DNA of 64,000 nucleotides from Chelonoidis abingdonii (Eukaryota > Chordata > Testudines > Testudinidae). The DNA lies in contig NC_133770.1 in the NCBI RefSeq assembly GCF_003597395.2, positions 296,197,774 to 296,261,773 of the forward strand, written 5' to 3'. Below the pieces are notes generated by a model. That model had not been told where the DNA came from, did not search any database, and worked only from the letters and a program-made list of their open reading frames with translations. Within the stretch, counting starts at the first letter, position 1, and each line of letters begins with the position of its first letter. Shown here piece by piece: positions 12,611-24,849 of the stretch. Both the position numbers and the translations under genes were made by a program.

Positions 12611-13979
12611 GCAGCATATGGATTTAAAGCCTCCAAGTTATGATGGCTCCAGGACATCCCTAGATAAACTGCTGCAATGGTTAATTCCCTTGACTGCTAA
12701 AAGCCTGCAATGTTAAACACAATGTACTTGTCTGTAGCGAGTGCAAAGGGGTTAGTTACAACTCCTCAAGGCCGCATTTCAGTCTGACCTAGTTTTCAAT
12801 CTTCAGCCTGCAAAGGAAATTTTATACCAAAGCAAGTCAGAACTGGAGAATTACCAATCCAGCGGGAGAGCCCACAGAGGGAAATTTGTTTTTCAGCAGT
12901 GGCGAGTTACACAACAAAACGGAAAGTGATTTGTACATTGACAATCTCTCTTGCAGGGGCAGGCTGTGATCTGGAGCCTTAGAACACGAGATCTTTACAT
13001 TTGTTTTTTAGGCAAAATTGGTACTAGGAGGACAGCCCCAGAGAGTGAAATTCTCTATCCACAAAGGAGGGGCAACAACATTCCAAGCTTCCCTTCCTCT
13101 GACCCGCCAACCTGGAGACACTGAGAAGCTGAAGTCTCCATGCCCATTAGTGATCATATAGAACAGTGCCACTTTCCTGATATCAAAGCAGGAGTCCGTC
13201 TACAGCTCCCATGTCCCTGCTGTAAAGCTGCAGAAAATAGAGTGGCATCCATAAGCTGAGTAAGAGTCCTAAAAAAAAACCCCAAATAACCCAAACCTGC
13301 AGACACTTCCGAAGGAACAAAGGCAGGCACAGGTGGCAAACCAAGAGCTGCAGAGCAGTGTCACAAACTTTCAGGTCATGCAGTGAACAAATCATTTACA
13401 TTAAAGTTAAGCCTGGATTCAGGTTGCAAAAACAGCCATTCAAAACCCTACTCTCCCCTGTGTCAATGCTGGAGTTATGGGATCTAACTCTGAAACACAT
13501 CGTTACTATGGCCAAGCTACTTAACGAAAAAGGCAGCTATGCAAAGCTGCCTCCTACAACTTGAAGTGTAGGCATTCTGGAAGCAAGGGAGAACAAAGCC
13601 GCAATTATAGGAAAAGTTATGTACACACTGAATGGATCTTTGCTTGTCCTCCCTCGGCCAAGAATGGAGCTTTCATTGTGAAATGTGCTGGTGAAGCAGA
13701 TGGCAAGTCCCCAGCGAGGTAACTTTAGCACGCACGCCCTCTTCCAGTGCCAGGAGAGTGGTTTGAACACACTGGGGCTCCTCAGCTATCCTCGGCGTGG
13801 GTGGCATGGACCTGGCAAGTGCAAGTCGACACATCTGCAGTGCCACTGGCCATAAATCATGGCATCTCTTAGAGCATTTTACAAGTAGGTTTCCATTTCA
13901 CATCACACTTCAGGCCAATGGCAAGACTTTTCACACACGGGTAACCTAATTGTTCACCCACAAAGTCTATCTTTGAGTG

Positions 13980-14070
13980 ACCTGACTTTCAGAGTTGCTG
14001 AGCACCTGTAGCTCCAGCTGACATTAAGTGCTCGGCTTCAAGCAACCGAATCTCAAAACATTGGCCGATG
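13980..14070. repeat. Palindromic interspersed repeat
   Basis: GACTTTCAGAGTTGCTGAGC is approximately mirrored by GCTTCAAGCAACCGAATCTC. Same style as 22050-22138. Confidence 0.45.
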
Positions 14071-16012
14071 GACATACATTACCAATGAAATGCAGTTAGC
14101 TCTGGGGCAGAAGGGATCAGCCAGTTAGTGTAAAAAACATTTGGAAATGCATTATGGAAACACATCCTGTAGAATACAACCTCTGGGACAAGGCTAAGAT
14201 GCACTCTGAACAAGACTCATCTGCACTCTGGGGCAGACTAAGGGAGGATCCATGAGATGCGTGTCCTACAGGCAGAGCCCCTACAAGGACTAGCAGGAAG
14301 GGGTGCAGCATTTGACCCACTTCTGCTAGCTAGCGACCTGTGGGGTGGGGTGGGGTGTGTCAGGTGGTAGAGACAGCAAGGATGCAGGAGTGGGAGGGAA
14401 ATAAGTATGGCTAAGAATCTGGTCAAACTGGGTATACTGGTGGTTTTTTCATCACATTAGATAACATGATCTGAAATGCCACTTAGTATAGAGACAGCTT
14501 AACAAACTTTAAAATAACATTACCTGGAGCCTGTGGGGAGTCCTGCAGGGAACAGAACATCTGCTTGGATAGACCTTGTTTCAGAGCCTAATATTTCAAC
14601 AGACCACAGTCCCATTTTGCAAACCCTGAGCCAAAGAGAGAGAGCTGTGCCTCTAAATACGTGTGATGAAGAACCAGATACAACCACCCTGTATGACAAA
14701 ATATGCAAGATATTCATGACTGTGCAACCTGTGTCCAAGATTTCCACCACCTTCCAGCTCACACCAACCTCTCCAATCATAAACAAGATCTTTCCCATTT
14801 ACCTTATATTGGAAACAAGGTCCTGCAGAGTTGCTTTTATTCTGTTCTCCCCGTCAGACAAGAATCCTGTACAATCTGGAATGAAAGACAGATATTGCTG
14901 AGTGGAGGGGAATATACCACATTCCCTGCTTTCACACACAGATACTTTCACAGCTGCTCCATGTCTTTGACTTCTGGATTCCAGGAACATCTCATGTACT
15001 TTGGGCTGCAGATCATGACTGAGTACAAAACCAAGCAACACTTATTGCTTCCACCACACATTACACACATTAATCAGAACTTCTCTGAGGTACTGGAGTG
15101 TTATCCTCACTTTAAAGATGAGGAAATAAACAAAGGCGTTAAGGACTTAGAAATCTTCCAGATTACCAGGTGTATTTATGTATTGTGGGGTGAGGGACAA
15201 AACTCAAGAGATTTCTCAACTCCCACCAATAGCTTTTAAAGAATGGCCTGGTTTCTTTAAGGCCTCAATCCTGCCAGGTGCTGAGCATGCTGGTCCTGGT
15301 GCAACACTTCAGAACATATATAGCTTCAAGCATGTGAACAGTCCCACTGGATCATGCCCCAGTGGTTTCCCACTGCAAGTACTGGCCAGTTTCCAATGTT
15401 TTTTGGCACCTTACCAGGACTTCAGTTCTCTCTCATTCAAAGGATGAGAAACCATGAATACCTTAGTGGGGTGCTGACAGAGAAGGAAAGGCACTATCTA
15501 GTCAACCACTCAGAAGGTCTCCCACCAGATTCTGCTGTGGTCTCTAGTCACCCAGGTACTGACCAGTTTCTGAGAGATGCAATAGTGTGCTATGGCTACA
15601 TGCTGCCAACACTTCTATCCTCAAGCACACGGACTACAAGTGATGGCCTTTTGCATCAGTAAACAGAGAATCCTTAACATGCCACAGTCCGTTGCAATAG
15701 CTGGTAAGAACTATTTTTAATGGATTTAATTGGAAAATAAGAATAAATGCCTTTGCCCGTTAGCCATCGATCTGTTATCAGAAATGCCAATGAAAAATTT
15801 TTAGGTGATAACTATCCCAATTCCGATGTATGATCAATAATGAATAGCAATGTCCTTTACTTATTCAAATCCGAAGCATAAATACCTAGTGTTTTGCTAC
15901 AACTTTGGTGATTCTGGTGCTTAAGTCCAATGCTCTTTCCTCCCTAAGTCCAATGCTCTTTCCATTTTAAATTTTACAGTAGTAAATACCACACTAGCTT
16001 ATATTTATACAA

Positions 16013-16046
16013 ACTCTCTCTCTCTCTCTCACTCACACACACACCC
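16013..16046. repeat. CT/CA microsatellite
   Basis: CTCTCTCTCT run continuing into CACACACACA. Confidence 0.9.
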
Positions 16047-16257
16047 CTCCTAAAACCTGAACTATGTAAGTTCCCCTACCAGATGTTACTCAGCTAAAAC
16101 TCCCATTATTATTAATCATTAGTAATATTTGTATTACAGCCCTACTTAGAAGCCCCAACTGAGACCTGTGCTAGATACTTTGTAGACACGTGATAAGAGA
16201 CATCCTGTGCCCTCATAAGATCACAGTCTAAACAGACAAGCCAGAAAAAGAGCGGGA

Positions 16258-16350
16258 AGAAAAACAGAGGTACAGCGAGGAGAAGTGAAGGGACCTGCCC
16301 AAAGTCACACTGCAGGTCAGCAGTAGAGTCAGAAATAGAACTCGGGTCTC
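16258..16350 (-). mobile_element. MIR-like SINE fragment
   Basis: Contains GGACCTGCCCAAAGTCACAC, the inverted MIR/CORE-type motif (from TGTGACCTTGGGCA). Confidence 0.5.
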
Positions 16351-16920
16351 TTCACTCTTGGTTCACAATCTCACCCACTAACACGCTCTCTCGCTCTCTG
16401 ACCAGGATTTCTATGTGAGAGGTGGCAGGATCGCAGTCTACTCTGGAAGAAACTAGAAGCAGAGTAGATGGAACTGGTTTAAAGTTTCTGAATTTTCAAA
16501 AAAGTCAATAGGAGAATGGTCAGCCAGCTCTAACTGGAAAGTCCTATTCTCTCCCTTTTACAGATGGAGAAAGCAAGGTACCTTTCCCATGGTCACCCAG
16601 TGAATCTTATGCATACCTCAGGTTTTGGCTCTGGACTTCAGAGATGGCCCAGATAAGCCACTGTGATTGTTGACACTTTGGATGGCACTTCTGTGAGTAC
16701 TGTGATTCATCAGCCATAGATTACCATCCCAAATGACTGACTCTCTTGAAATATTCCAATGTCATCAGTTGTGTTCTCAGAAAGAACTTGAGAGCTGGAT
16801 TTAACCCAGACAAGGTTGGAAGTATGGGGTTTAGTCAGCAGGTTAGCCTTGTCTCATTCATGGGGCATTAGGTCTATCACTTCCCTCAGTTAATCAGTAT
16901 CCATCATAGTCAAATTAAAT

Positions 16921-17258
16921 CAGAGGTTCTCAGCCTTTTTCTTTCTGAGGCCCCCCCAACATGCTATGAAAATTCCATGGCCCACCTGTGCCACAATAAC
17001 TGATTTTCTGCATATAAAAGCCAGGACTGGTGTTAGGGGTTAGCAAGCAGGGCAATCGGCTGAAGCCCCACGAAGCTACATTGCTCAGGCTTCAGCTTCT
17101 GCCCTGGGTGGCGGTGCTCAGGGCCCTGGGCTTCAGCCCCATGCAGAGGGGCTTCGGCTTTCTGCCCTGGGCCCCAGCGAGTCTAATGCTGGCCCTGCTT
17201 GAGACCCCGCTGAAACCTGCCCGAGGCCCCCTAGGGGGCCCCTGGTTGAGAACCACTG
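16921..17258. mobile_element. hAT-type MITE (338 bp)
   Basis: Starts CAGAGGTTCTCAGCC and ends GGTTGAGAACCACTG, inverted repeats typical of vertebrate hAT MITEs. GC-rich interior. The flanking 8-mers do not match, so the target duplication has decayed or an end is misplaced. Confidence 0.75.
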
Positions 17259-17261
17259 AAC

Positions 17262-17828
17262 CACGTCTCTCTTTTACCAAGCATCCCAAATACAGAGGAT
17301 GAAGAATTTTTCAATGAAACATTTTTTCGCCAATAAAAGCCAGCTGGTCAGAACCAAAAACAGCTGGTGAAACAGAGCCATTTTGACAAGTCTCCCAGCT
17401 CAAAGTATTTTTGCAAAAATCATTTGAAGTTATCGAAATGTCCCAAATTGACTTTATCAAAATGAAAAGTTGTGTTTCTTGCAGACAAAGTGACTTTTTG
17501 TTTGAAAATGGTAGCAAATTGACTCAAAATGGTTAAAGGGGGGAAGTCAAAATTGAAACAAACCATTCTGATTGACCCAAACCCTTTTTGTTTGTCAGTT
17601 CATGAAAAAAAATGAAATTTTGGCTTTCTTGTTCTTGATTTATTTTTTAAATCTCAAAAATTCTCACAGGGCAGGAAACTCATTTCCCACCCAGCCCTAA
17701 TCCCAAACACTCTTATTCTGTCAGGTTTTTACTGCTGTCTCTTAGGACAGTGAACTAAGCATGGTGGACAACAGAAAGGGATTCCTGACATCTAATCCTG
17801 GGTCTGCCACTTGCCTGACTGTTCCATC
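17262..17828. other. Unannotated non-coding sequence
   Basis: AT-rich, with no recognisable feature. Confidence 0.5.
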
Positions 17829-17829
17829 C

Positions 17830-18660
17830 CAGGAGAGTAAGTCAAGGTGGTGAAATCTGTCCGGTAGATAGGTTCCAGAGACCTTGATTTTTGTCTAATA
17901 CCCAAGAGAGCAGATTAAGACTGAATGTGATTGTTAGCGGGCTTTCCCTTTCATGCCCTCCCCTGATTCTTGTCACGCAGACAGAAAGCAGAAGACCAGA
18001 AGTCCGAAGTGCAGGCAATGCAATGTTTAATGGGGTTTGTTCCAAGCAAGCATAACCAGAGTTCTACATACTGGCAGAGTCTGTTTCCCAGTGTTCCGTT
18101 TCCAGCTGTGATACCGCAAAGCGTTTATCCCGTGTCTCCCTTCCCAGCTCTGACACCCCAGAGCCTTGCCTTGTGTCCCCTTTCCCCATCCTCTCCTCCT
18201 TAGCTGGCCCAAATATACCTACAATGCACGCCCTCGGTCCCACCCATTACAACTTATGCTCATGTTCTGTTTTGGCAGGGTCGTCAGTCTGGGGTCTTCA
18301 TCCCAACCTCTTTTGGACCCCATGGGAGCGATAAGGAGTGAGGTTCTGCTACAAGACAGGGGCAGGCATTTCTCTGGCCTTTTAGTGTTTTATTTTCACC
18401 CCAATCTCCCCTTACCCCTCCCAATTATTCACTTGAGCTTGCCTTGAGATAGGAGTTGAGGCAGTCTTCAAGTGTGCGCGCATATATTACATTCCTCCAT
18501 GGCCAGTAACAGTTTAACTGTTCTTACCTATTCCCATTATACTAATACACCCATCTGACTAGGCGGAAGCAACATACAGTGTCTTTGTCCTTTCTTTACC
18601 CATATTAGTAAGGATCCTTTTGTTCACATATATTAGTATAAGATAGAAGAGTATCAAAAA
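17830..18660 (-). mobile_element. Probable LTR-type repeat, antisense
   Basis: A long unique-looking block with antisense poly(A)-like TTTATT and the text AATGCAATGTTTAATGGGG ... CCAATTATTCACTTGAGC, which I recall as a common chelonian interspersed element. Ends and target duplications could not be fixed, and no retroviral coding sequence is adjacent. Confidence 0.35.
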
Positions 18661-18664
18661 GTCA

Positions 18665-18990
18665 AACCAAAATTCTATCTCAGGCTAACAAACAAGCCTT
18701 TATGCTAACAGTGGTATGAGGGATTTGCCTTCCAACCTCATGCATTGCAGGACATCACTCAGAAAGCTAAACTACCAGGATTTCCTCATTGCAAAAAAAA
18801 AGAGAAACTTTGGGAATCTGACCAACTAGCCTGGACCCACATTAAGGCAGTAGTCAGAACTCTCCCAGAATGCAGGCATCAAGAAAGATCCATGACCCTG
18901 ATTTGCCCATAAATACTCCATCAAATTCCAAAGCATGCTGCAGGAAAGCAGCACTCCACTCACAGGATATGGAGCTGAGGACCTGATGAA
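18665..18990. other. Unannotated non-coding sequence
   Basis: No recognisable feature. Confidence 0.5.
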
Positions 18991-19089
18991 TCATCATTAT
19001 TGTACAGTATCAGGGGGTAGCCGTGTTAGTCTGGATCTGTAAAAGCAGCAGAGAATCCTGTGGCACCTGATAGACTAACAGACGTTTTG

Positions 19090-19127
19090 GAGCGTGAGCT
19101 TTCGTGGGTGAATACTCACTTCGTCAG
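19090..19127 (-). ncRNA. Hammerhead-ribozyme-like core in Penelope-like arm
   Basis: On the minus strand the arm reads CTGACGA, then a GTGAGT/ACCCAC stem II with one A-C mismatch and an ATTC loop, then GAAA, then a two-base-pair stem III (GC-TCAC-GC) and TC at the expected cleavage position. This is the conserved hammerhead core (CUGANGA, GAAA, UH), and minimal hammerheads are known from Penelope-like elements. A convincing stem I is not visible, so activity is uncertain. Confidence 0.5.
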
Positions 19128-19144
19128 CTGCAGAACCCCTGCGT

Positions 19145-19182
19145 CTGACAAAGTGGGTATTCACCCACGAAAGCTCATGCTC
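19145..19182 (+). ncRNA. Degenerate hammerhead-like core, inverted arm
   Basis: The plus-strand arm has CTGACAA (one change from CUGANGA), a perfect GTGGGT/ACCCAC stem II with an ATTC loop, GAAA, GC-TCAT-GC and TC. The G-to-A change in the core should inactivate it. Confidence 0.42.
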
Positions 19183-19249
19183 CAAAACGTCTGTTAGTCT
19201 ATAAGGTGCCACAGGATTCTCTGCTGCTTTCACATTATTGTACAATAGC

Positions 19250-19740
19250 CTCTGTCCTCAATGCATTGGCCCACTCCCCATCGTCCACACAGACCTCCGT
19301 GCTTTTCTGACTCCTTGCACCAGATGAAGAGATAGGGACAGAAATTTGTGCTTTTACAGCAGAAAATGAAGGCTGAAACCAAGAGGCTGAAACCAAGAAT
19401 TTCTCCAAGCCTATGCAGAGGCTGTATTACAAGCCAAGAAAGCTTCCTAGAGACCTTCATTGCAGCTACCAAATCCCACCCCAAGACGCTAAGGGTAAAC
19501 TACTTCATTAATCCTACAGCCCAAAACAGAACCCAGCGGCAAGCACTGAATTCACAGAAAAGAACATACACATTAGAGAAATCTTCCCTAACAGCCTGGA
19601 TCCGCCCCCACCATACACCCATGCCAGCCACTAACCACTCATGTTCCATACATTCACTACTCAAGAGGTATCGGACACCCTAATGGACCCTTGACCCAAG
19701 CCTTGTGAATCCAACACATGACCTTTCCGGTTGGTGAAAG
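19250..19740. other. Unannotated non-coding sequence
   Basis: An open frame at 19348-19683 has no family resemblance and no splice context. Nothing else recognised. Confidence 0.5.
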
Positions 19741-19749
19741 AGTTATGAG

Positions 19750-20495
19750 TAGGACCCTATCAAATTCACCGTCCATTTTGGTGAATTTCATGATCGTAGG
19801 ATTTTAAAGATAATAAACGTCATGATTTCAGCTATTTAAATCTGAAATTTCACAGTGTTATAATTGTAGGGGTCCTGACCCAAAGGAGTTGTGGGGGGAG
19901 GATGCAAGGTTATTGTAGGTGGGGTTACAGTACTGCTACTCTTACTTCTGCGCTGCTGCTCACAGCAGTGCTGCCTTCAGAGTTGAGCAGCTGGAGAGTG
20001 GCAGCTGCTGGCCAGGAGCCCAGCTCTGAAGGAAGAGACGCTACTAGCAGCAGCGCAGAAGTTAGGAGGGCATGGTATGGTATTGCCACCCTTACTTCTG
20101 CGCTGCTGCCTGCAGAGCTGGGCCCACAGTCAGCAGCCACCACTCTCTGGCTGCCCACCTCTGAAGGCAGCAGTGCAGAAGTAAAGGTGCCATGGTAAGG
20201 TATTGCCATCCTTACTTCTGTGCTGACGGGGCGCTGCCTTCAGAGATGGGCACCTAGCCAACAGTTGCTACTCTCCGGCTGCCCAGCCCTAAAATCAGCA
20301 CAGAAGTAAAGGTGGCAATACTATGATCACCCTAAAATAACCTTGTGGACCTCCCTGCAACTCCTTTTTGGGTTGGGACCCCCCGTTTGAGAAACGCGAG
20401 TCTTCCCCATGAAGGGCAAGGGCAAAAGCACACAAAAGACCAGATTTCATGGCCCGTGATGCATTTTTCACGGCAATGAATTTGGTAGAACCCTA
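19750..20495. mobile_element. hAT-type non-autonomous element with internal inverted-repeat array
   Basis: 746 bp. The termini TAGGACCCTATCAAATTC and, in complement, TAGGGTTCTACCAAATTC are inverted repeats. Target duplication GTTATGAG (19742-19749) and GTCATGAG (20496-20503) matches at 7 of 8. The interior alternates TTACTTCTGCGCTGCTG with its complement in about three rounds (around 19940, 20050, 20092, 20170, 20212 and 20295). Confidence 0.82.
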
Positions 20496-20504
20496 GTCAT
20501 GAGC

Positions 20505-21730
20505 AACTGATTGGCACAGCCGAGGCCTCATTCTGGCAGACATCTATTCTCATCTTCCTGGATCTATGTGCGGCAGTCAACACTGTTGTCCATCAGACAC
20601 TGCTGTTTTACATTACAGTGGTAGCAGGGGTAACATGGGAATGTGCTAACATGGTTTGAGTCCTTCCTGGCGGGACATACCCAAGCAGAAGAGATGAGAA
20701 ACGGCACCCCCACCACAATCCTTTCTCCGGTCCTATTCCACATCTACATGCAGTCAGTCGGAGAACTGGTCAGACAAGATGGACTCAAGTGCCAGGAATG
20801 TGCAGGGGACACACAGCTTATTCTTCACTACACACAACCTCAGTACTCTCAACATGGCCCAGTTGGACAAGATAAGCTCATGGATGATGAAAAACAGCTT
20901 GTTGAGGATGAACCCAGCCAAGACAGAAGGGATACTAGTGGGCAAAGGAAAGCATTTTGAACAGTTTGCAGCCACTGTGTAGTCTCCTTCAGTTGAAGGT
21001 ACTCATCCACAGGCGGTCAATTCAGTCCATAACTTCTGAGTTCTCCCGTAATTCTTCACCGATACTAGGCGTTCTCACAGTAGCATCTGCAAATCATGCT
21101 TTCTGTCGTCTCCAGTTAGCAAGGAAACTTCACCTCCTTGTGGGAAAGGACGACCTGGCCTCATTTACACACACTTTTGTCACCTCCCATTTGGACTCCA
21201 GCGATGCTACAAACCTAGGCATGGGGTTATCAGCCCTCAGGAAACTCCAACTAGTACAGAACACTGCAGCATGTCTGCTCAGCAACACTGGATCCCATGA
21301 GTACACCATACCTGTCCTGCGCTCGCTAAACTAGCTTCCCATAGAACAGTGAGTCAAGGTCTCGGTCCTTTATCTTCAAAATGGACCAATGGAGTGGGCC
21401 CAGCATACCTAAGAGATTACCTGATACTACAGGGTGGAATCCACACTCGAAAACTGCGCTCCTCAGACAATGGAACTTTCTAACATAAGGGTGATACTCA
21501 TCCGTGCAGGAGACAGAACTTTCTCAGGGACTGGTTCAAGACTATGGAACAAACTCACGGGAAAACAGACCCATGACAAATTTTCCCACCTTCTGCTCTA
21601 AGGCACACTTCACCAACCTGCGTTCCCTAACATGCATGAGAGTGGATACATTTAAAATGAAAACCCAGCTAACCCAAACAAAATACCCCACTGCACACAC
21701 AACTCTCCCCTTAGTGAAAAGATGAGAGAG
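20505..21730 (+). mobile_element. L2-type LINE, reverse transcriptase to C-terminus, decayed
   Basis: Plus strand, in shifting frames: FLDLCAAVNTVVHQTLL (RT motif LDLSAAFDTVDH), then ILSPVLFHIYMQSVGELVRQ (the LSPLLFNIYM block), a decayed ADD box (ECAGDTQLIL), KTEGILVGK, FVTSHLDSSDATNLG, LQLVQNTAACLL, and a tail near 21370-21540. About 1.2 kb, with many frame breaks. It starts right after the hAT element. Confidence 0.75.
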
Positions 21731-22049
21731 AGAGAACGAGCCACCCATAACAGCTGTTAGTCATACTGCTTAATGTGCAACTGGAAGACGCCCACATTCC
21801 ACAGCGATGAGAGTAGGATAAGAGCTGGTATATTATACGACAGAAGCTATAAGAACTCAGCCTAGTAATAGGGTCAGGCAGGAAAGGGAATGGGGGCTCA
21901 GAGGGTAGAAATCGCAAGTGCAATTTAATTAATGAAATACGGGATGTTAGTAATTTCCAAGCAGAGTGAGTTATACGAAGTCCTTGAAAGGAGAGATCAC
22001 CCTGGGACCCTAACAGGATAGAAGTAAACACATTTTTAAAAGGGAACAG

Positions 22050-22138
22050 GTCTGATTTTCAAAAGTGCAGAGCATCCACAATCCCAGCTGACAATAATAA
22101 GAGCTGTGGATGCTCATCAGCTCTGAAAAATCAGGCTC
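22050..22138. repeat. Palindromic interspersed repeat
   Basis: CTGATTTTCAAAAGTGCAGA ... GCATCCACA is mirrored by TGTGGATGC ... GCTCTGAAAAATCAGG with a short spacer. Foldback arms of about 35 bp. Confidence 0.65.
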
Positions 22139-23139
22139 AGAGAACTTGTTAGGGCAGGATGTGATGGAGGTACCTTATTAAGAGTCACAAAAAAGACAAA
22201 ACACTCTAAGAACAGCAGACTGAATCCTCTGCTGGATTACAGGAGAATAGCTCTACTGAAGACAACAGAGCCAGGATGAATTTATACCAGCTGCGAATCT
22301 GCGCCTATCTGCCGTGACATATGCTGGGACGACAACAAGAAAGTGGGTCAAATCCTCATGTTTCACAGTCTATGTGGATCACCAGCTGAGGGCCCGGAAG
22401 AAATCATCCACATTCGGAACCCAAGGTACATGTACCCTGTTAGTAAAGGCGTATTATGGATCTGGGCTTCACCTGAAGCCTCCAGCCACTAGAGGATTCA
22501 GAATATCAATCTCTGTTGGCAGAGGAATTTCCATTGCATTCAGAAAAACAAAAGTAGCTGACCCATTTCAGAGATCAGGCCAGACGGAAGTAACAGGTGC
22601 AAAAATCCTCAAGGGTTTGGTAATGGTGATGCAGTTTTATGAGCAATTCTCCTGCTGAGTTATGTGTTTGACCTACAGGAAGTGGGCAGCTTTCCTTTAT
22701 CACTTCCCTTATTAAATGAAAATGCCACTCAGACTCACAGAAACACAATACTAGTAGAGAAGTCACACAAGAGGGACACAGCTTCCTCCTTGATTAGTCA
22801 AATCATGTCCAACAAACAAGGCTGCAGGATGGAAAATTACCTGGTGAGTTCTACTGGAACTCTCTTGACTGGCCACACTAGCCATGCCTGGCAGAAATAC
22901 AGCAACTCTCCTCATATGTAAGTCGCCTCTGTGGTACATACAGACACACTGTCCAGATAAACCAGGTGTAAAATATAGTGACTTTTACCTGTGTCAGTAA
23001 CAACACCTCACTAAAGGGGGAGGAATTTAAAAAATCTATTTTAATTTCACTGCCTACCATAGGTACGTACCTGGCCCCTGTAATAGGATCATCTGAGCAC
23101 TTGATAGTATTTAATATATTCATCCTCAGAACACCCGTG

Positions 23140-23270
23140 TGAGGCAGGGCAGTGCTATTATCCCCATGTTACAGATGAAGAGCTGGGGCACAAAGAGGGT
23201 AAGTGTCTTGCCCAAGGTCTCCCAGGAAGTCTGTCGCAAAGCAAGGACATGAACCCAGATATGACATTTT
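23140..23270 (-). mobile_element. MIR-like SINE fragment
   Basis: ATCCCCATGTTACAGATGAA ... AAGTGTCTTGCCCAAGGTC is the inverted MIR core and 3' region. Confidence 0.65.
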
Positions 23271-24849
23271 CCAGGGTTACCCAGGGTTATGAGGCACCTT
23301 GCTACCACCTGCCCTGACTGTGAAGAAGGCTTATCTGTGCCTGCTGAGTGTTGGTTCCTTGGCTCTACCAGCCACAAACACAGTGTGAGCATAGGGTCCC
23401 ACAGCTAGATGAAGTGACTAGACTGCCCAGACTCAGGTGGCTTGAATGCTTGTGGGATTCAATGGAGTGGTGACCATACAGTGGGGCGCTAGGCCAGGTT
23501 GTAACACTGATTTCCAAGAACAGACCACCACCACTGCATGCAACTGGTCAGACTATGCCTGCCCTTTCACTCTCTACAACTCCAGCAGACATCACTAGAG
23601 CTGTGTGAGCAACAGTCAGGGCACGTGCTGGCTCACAGCACTTAACTTCAACACATTCAATCTGCAGTTGTGAATCACTTGTTTAGAAACTATTTACACC
23701 ACCTACCCTTGCATTCCTCCCCTTGTGTCACTTTCACGCCCCAGCAGTTGGCTGGTATACAGGCCCTCTCTGGCACCTCCCAGGCCCTGCTATGCTGACC
23801 AAATTTGCCTTTACAGTGCTGTTGGGGTCTAAAAGAGATTGTTCCAGGTAAGTTCACTGTCCACGTGGTTGAGAATTCTTCCAGGTTAACTCATGGTATC
23901 ATCCCCTCTGTAACAAGCACGGGACTATCCGAGATACTTTCCGGCTCAGTGCACTCAGCTGCCCACATTCAGGACCCGTATTTCTGGGATGGGACTGGAG
24001 GTGTGAGTGGTGGTTACGCTATTGCCACAAAGTTACCTCTTCCAGTTTAAGATCATGGCACCCCCTTCACCATTGTAGCCGGACACCCATTTCATCAGTC
24101 CACCCTGGGACAAAAAGGGTTCACATAACTCAGGGGAGAATGTACCCTACTGTCCAAAGAGCCCCATCAATGGTTTGGCAAGACATAACCACCTTTCGTC
24201 CTCAACCACCAATATGGCAGTGCCTAGCCACTTTCAGGCCAGCATGTTACCGATGACTGAGACAGAGACAGCAGGCAGGGAGATAGAAGGAGTGACCATA
24301 GTAGGAGTCATAGGCCAAGGCTAGCAGACTGTGCAATGCCACCGCTCTAAGGGAAGGGAGGAAAGAAGGGCATCTTTACTTCCACCACAGCATCTGCATA
24401 GACCTGATCAGAAGCAGCATTCCAACCAAGTCATTCCTACCAGTGTCGGCTTCAGCGCAGTCAAGCATATCACACTAGCAGTACTCTAGTCCATGACAGG
24501 GATAAGCTCACTCAGAACCAGGTTGGATTGCCAGCTTGGTCAGGGGATCAAAACTCCACCTAGGGGGAGACAACAGTAGATGGACACGGTCCTATCTACC
24601 ATGATAATATAAAAGCTGCATCGCCAGCCTTGAGTCTGGTACTGTGGTACAGCCCCATGTTACCAATATCTTACTGGATACGGGATAGCTTACTGGAATC
24701 TATTTTTCAGCACTGATACTTTTGTGGTATTTTTACTTGGGGTGCGTAACTACAACAATAAAGCACACACGTTGTTGTCCTGCGTGACCAAAGGTGATTC
24801 TGACAATTGTATTATGTCTTGTGAGTATAGCTGTGGCTAAAGAAGCCAA

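Larger units (their letters stand above)
11710..16255. other. Non-coding stretch
   Basis: No gene found. The longest open frame, 14703-15239 plus strand (178 codons), has no recognisable domain, and its 3' part overlaps MIR-like text near 15085-15160 (AAAGATGAGGAAATAAA). A palindromic repeat lies near 13980-14070, and a short direct duplication (AAGTCCAATGCTCTTTCC, twice) near 15925-15965. Confidence 0.55.
19007..19232 (+). mobile_element. Foldback Penelope-like terminal fragment (copy 1)
   Basis: Starts GTATCAGGGGGTAGCCGTG. The arm from about 19042 to 19127 is repeated inverted at about 19145-19230, separated by a short loop, giving arms of roughly 80 bp. A perfect 12-bp direct repeat CATTATTGTACA flanks it (18995-19006 and 19233-19244). 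The long duplication argues for a retroelement rather than a cut-and-paste MITE. Same architecture as 53590-53783. Confidence 0.78.
21731..24845. other. Non-coding stretch
   Basis: No gene recognised. It holds a palindromic repeat (22050-22138) and a MIR-like fragment (23140-23270). Confidence 0.55.

Noticed and set aside
14703..15239. 178-codon open frame, longest in the left half
   Set aside because: No domain, no plausible exon boundaries, overlaps MIR-like text and other frames of equal quality; expected by chance in this length.
19042..19230. CRISPR-like or ordinary MITE interpretation of the inverted repeat
   Set aside because: Only two inverted units without spacers, and the 12-bp target duplication fits a retroelement rather than a MITE or CRISPR.
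23805..24050. Possible exon (81 codons)
   Set aside because: No domain and no conserved splice pattern; surrounding sequence is non-coding in character.
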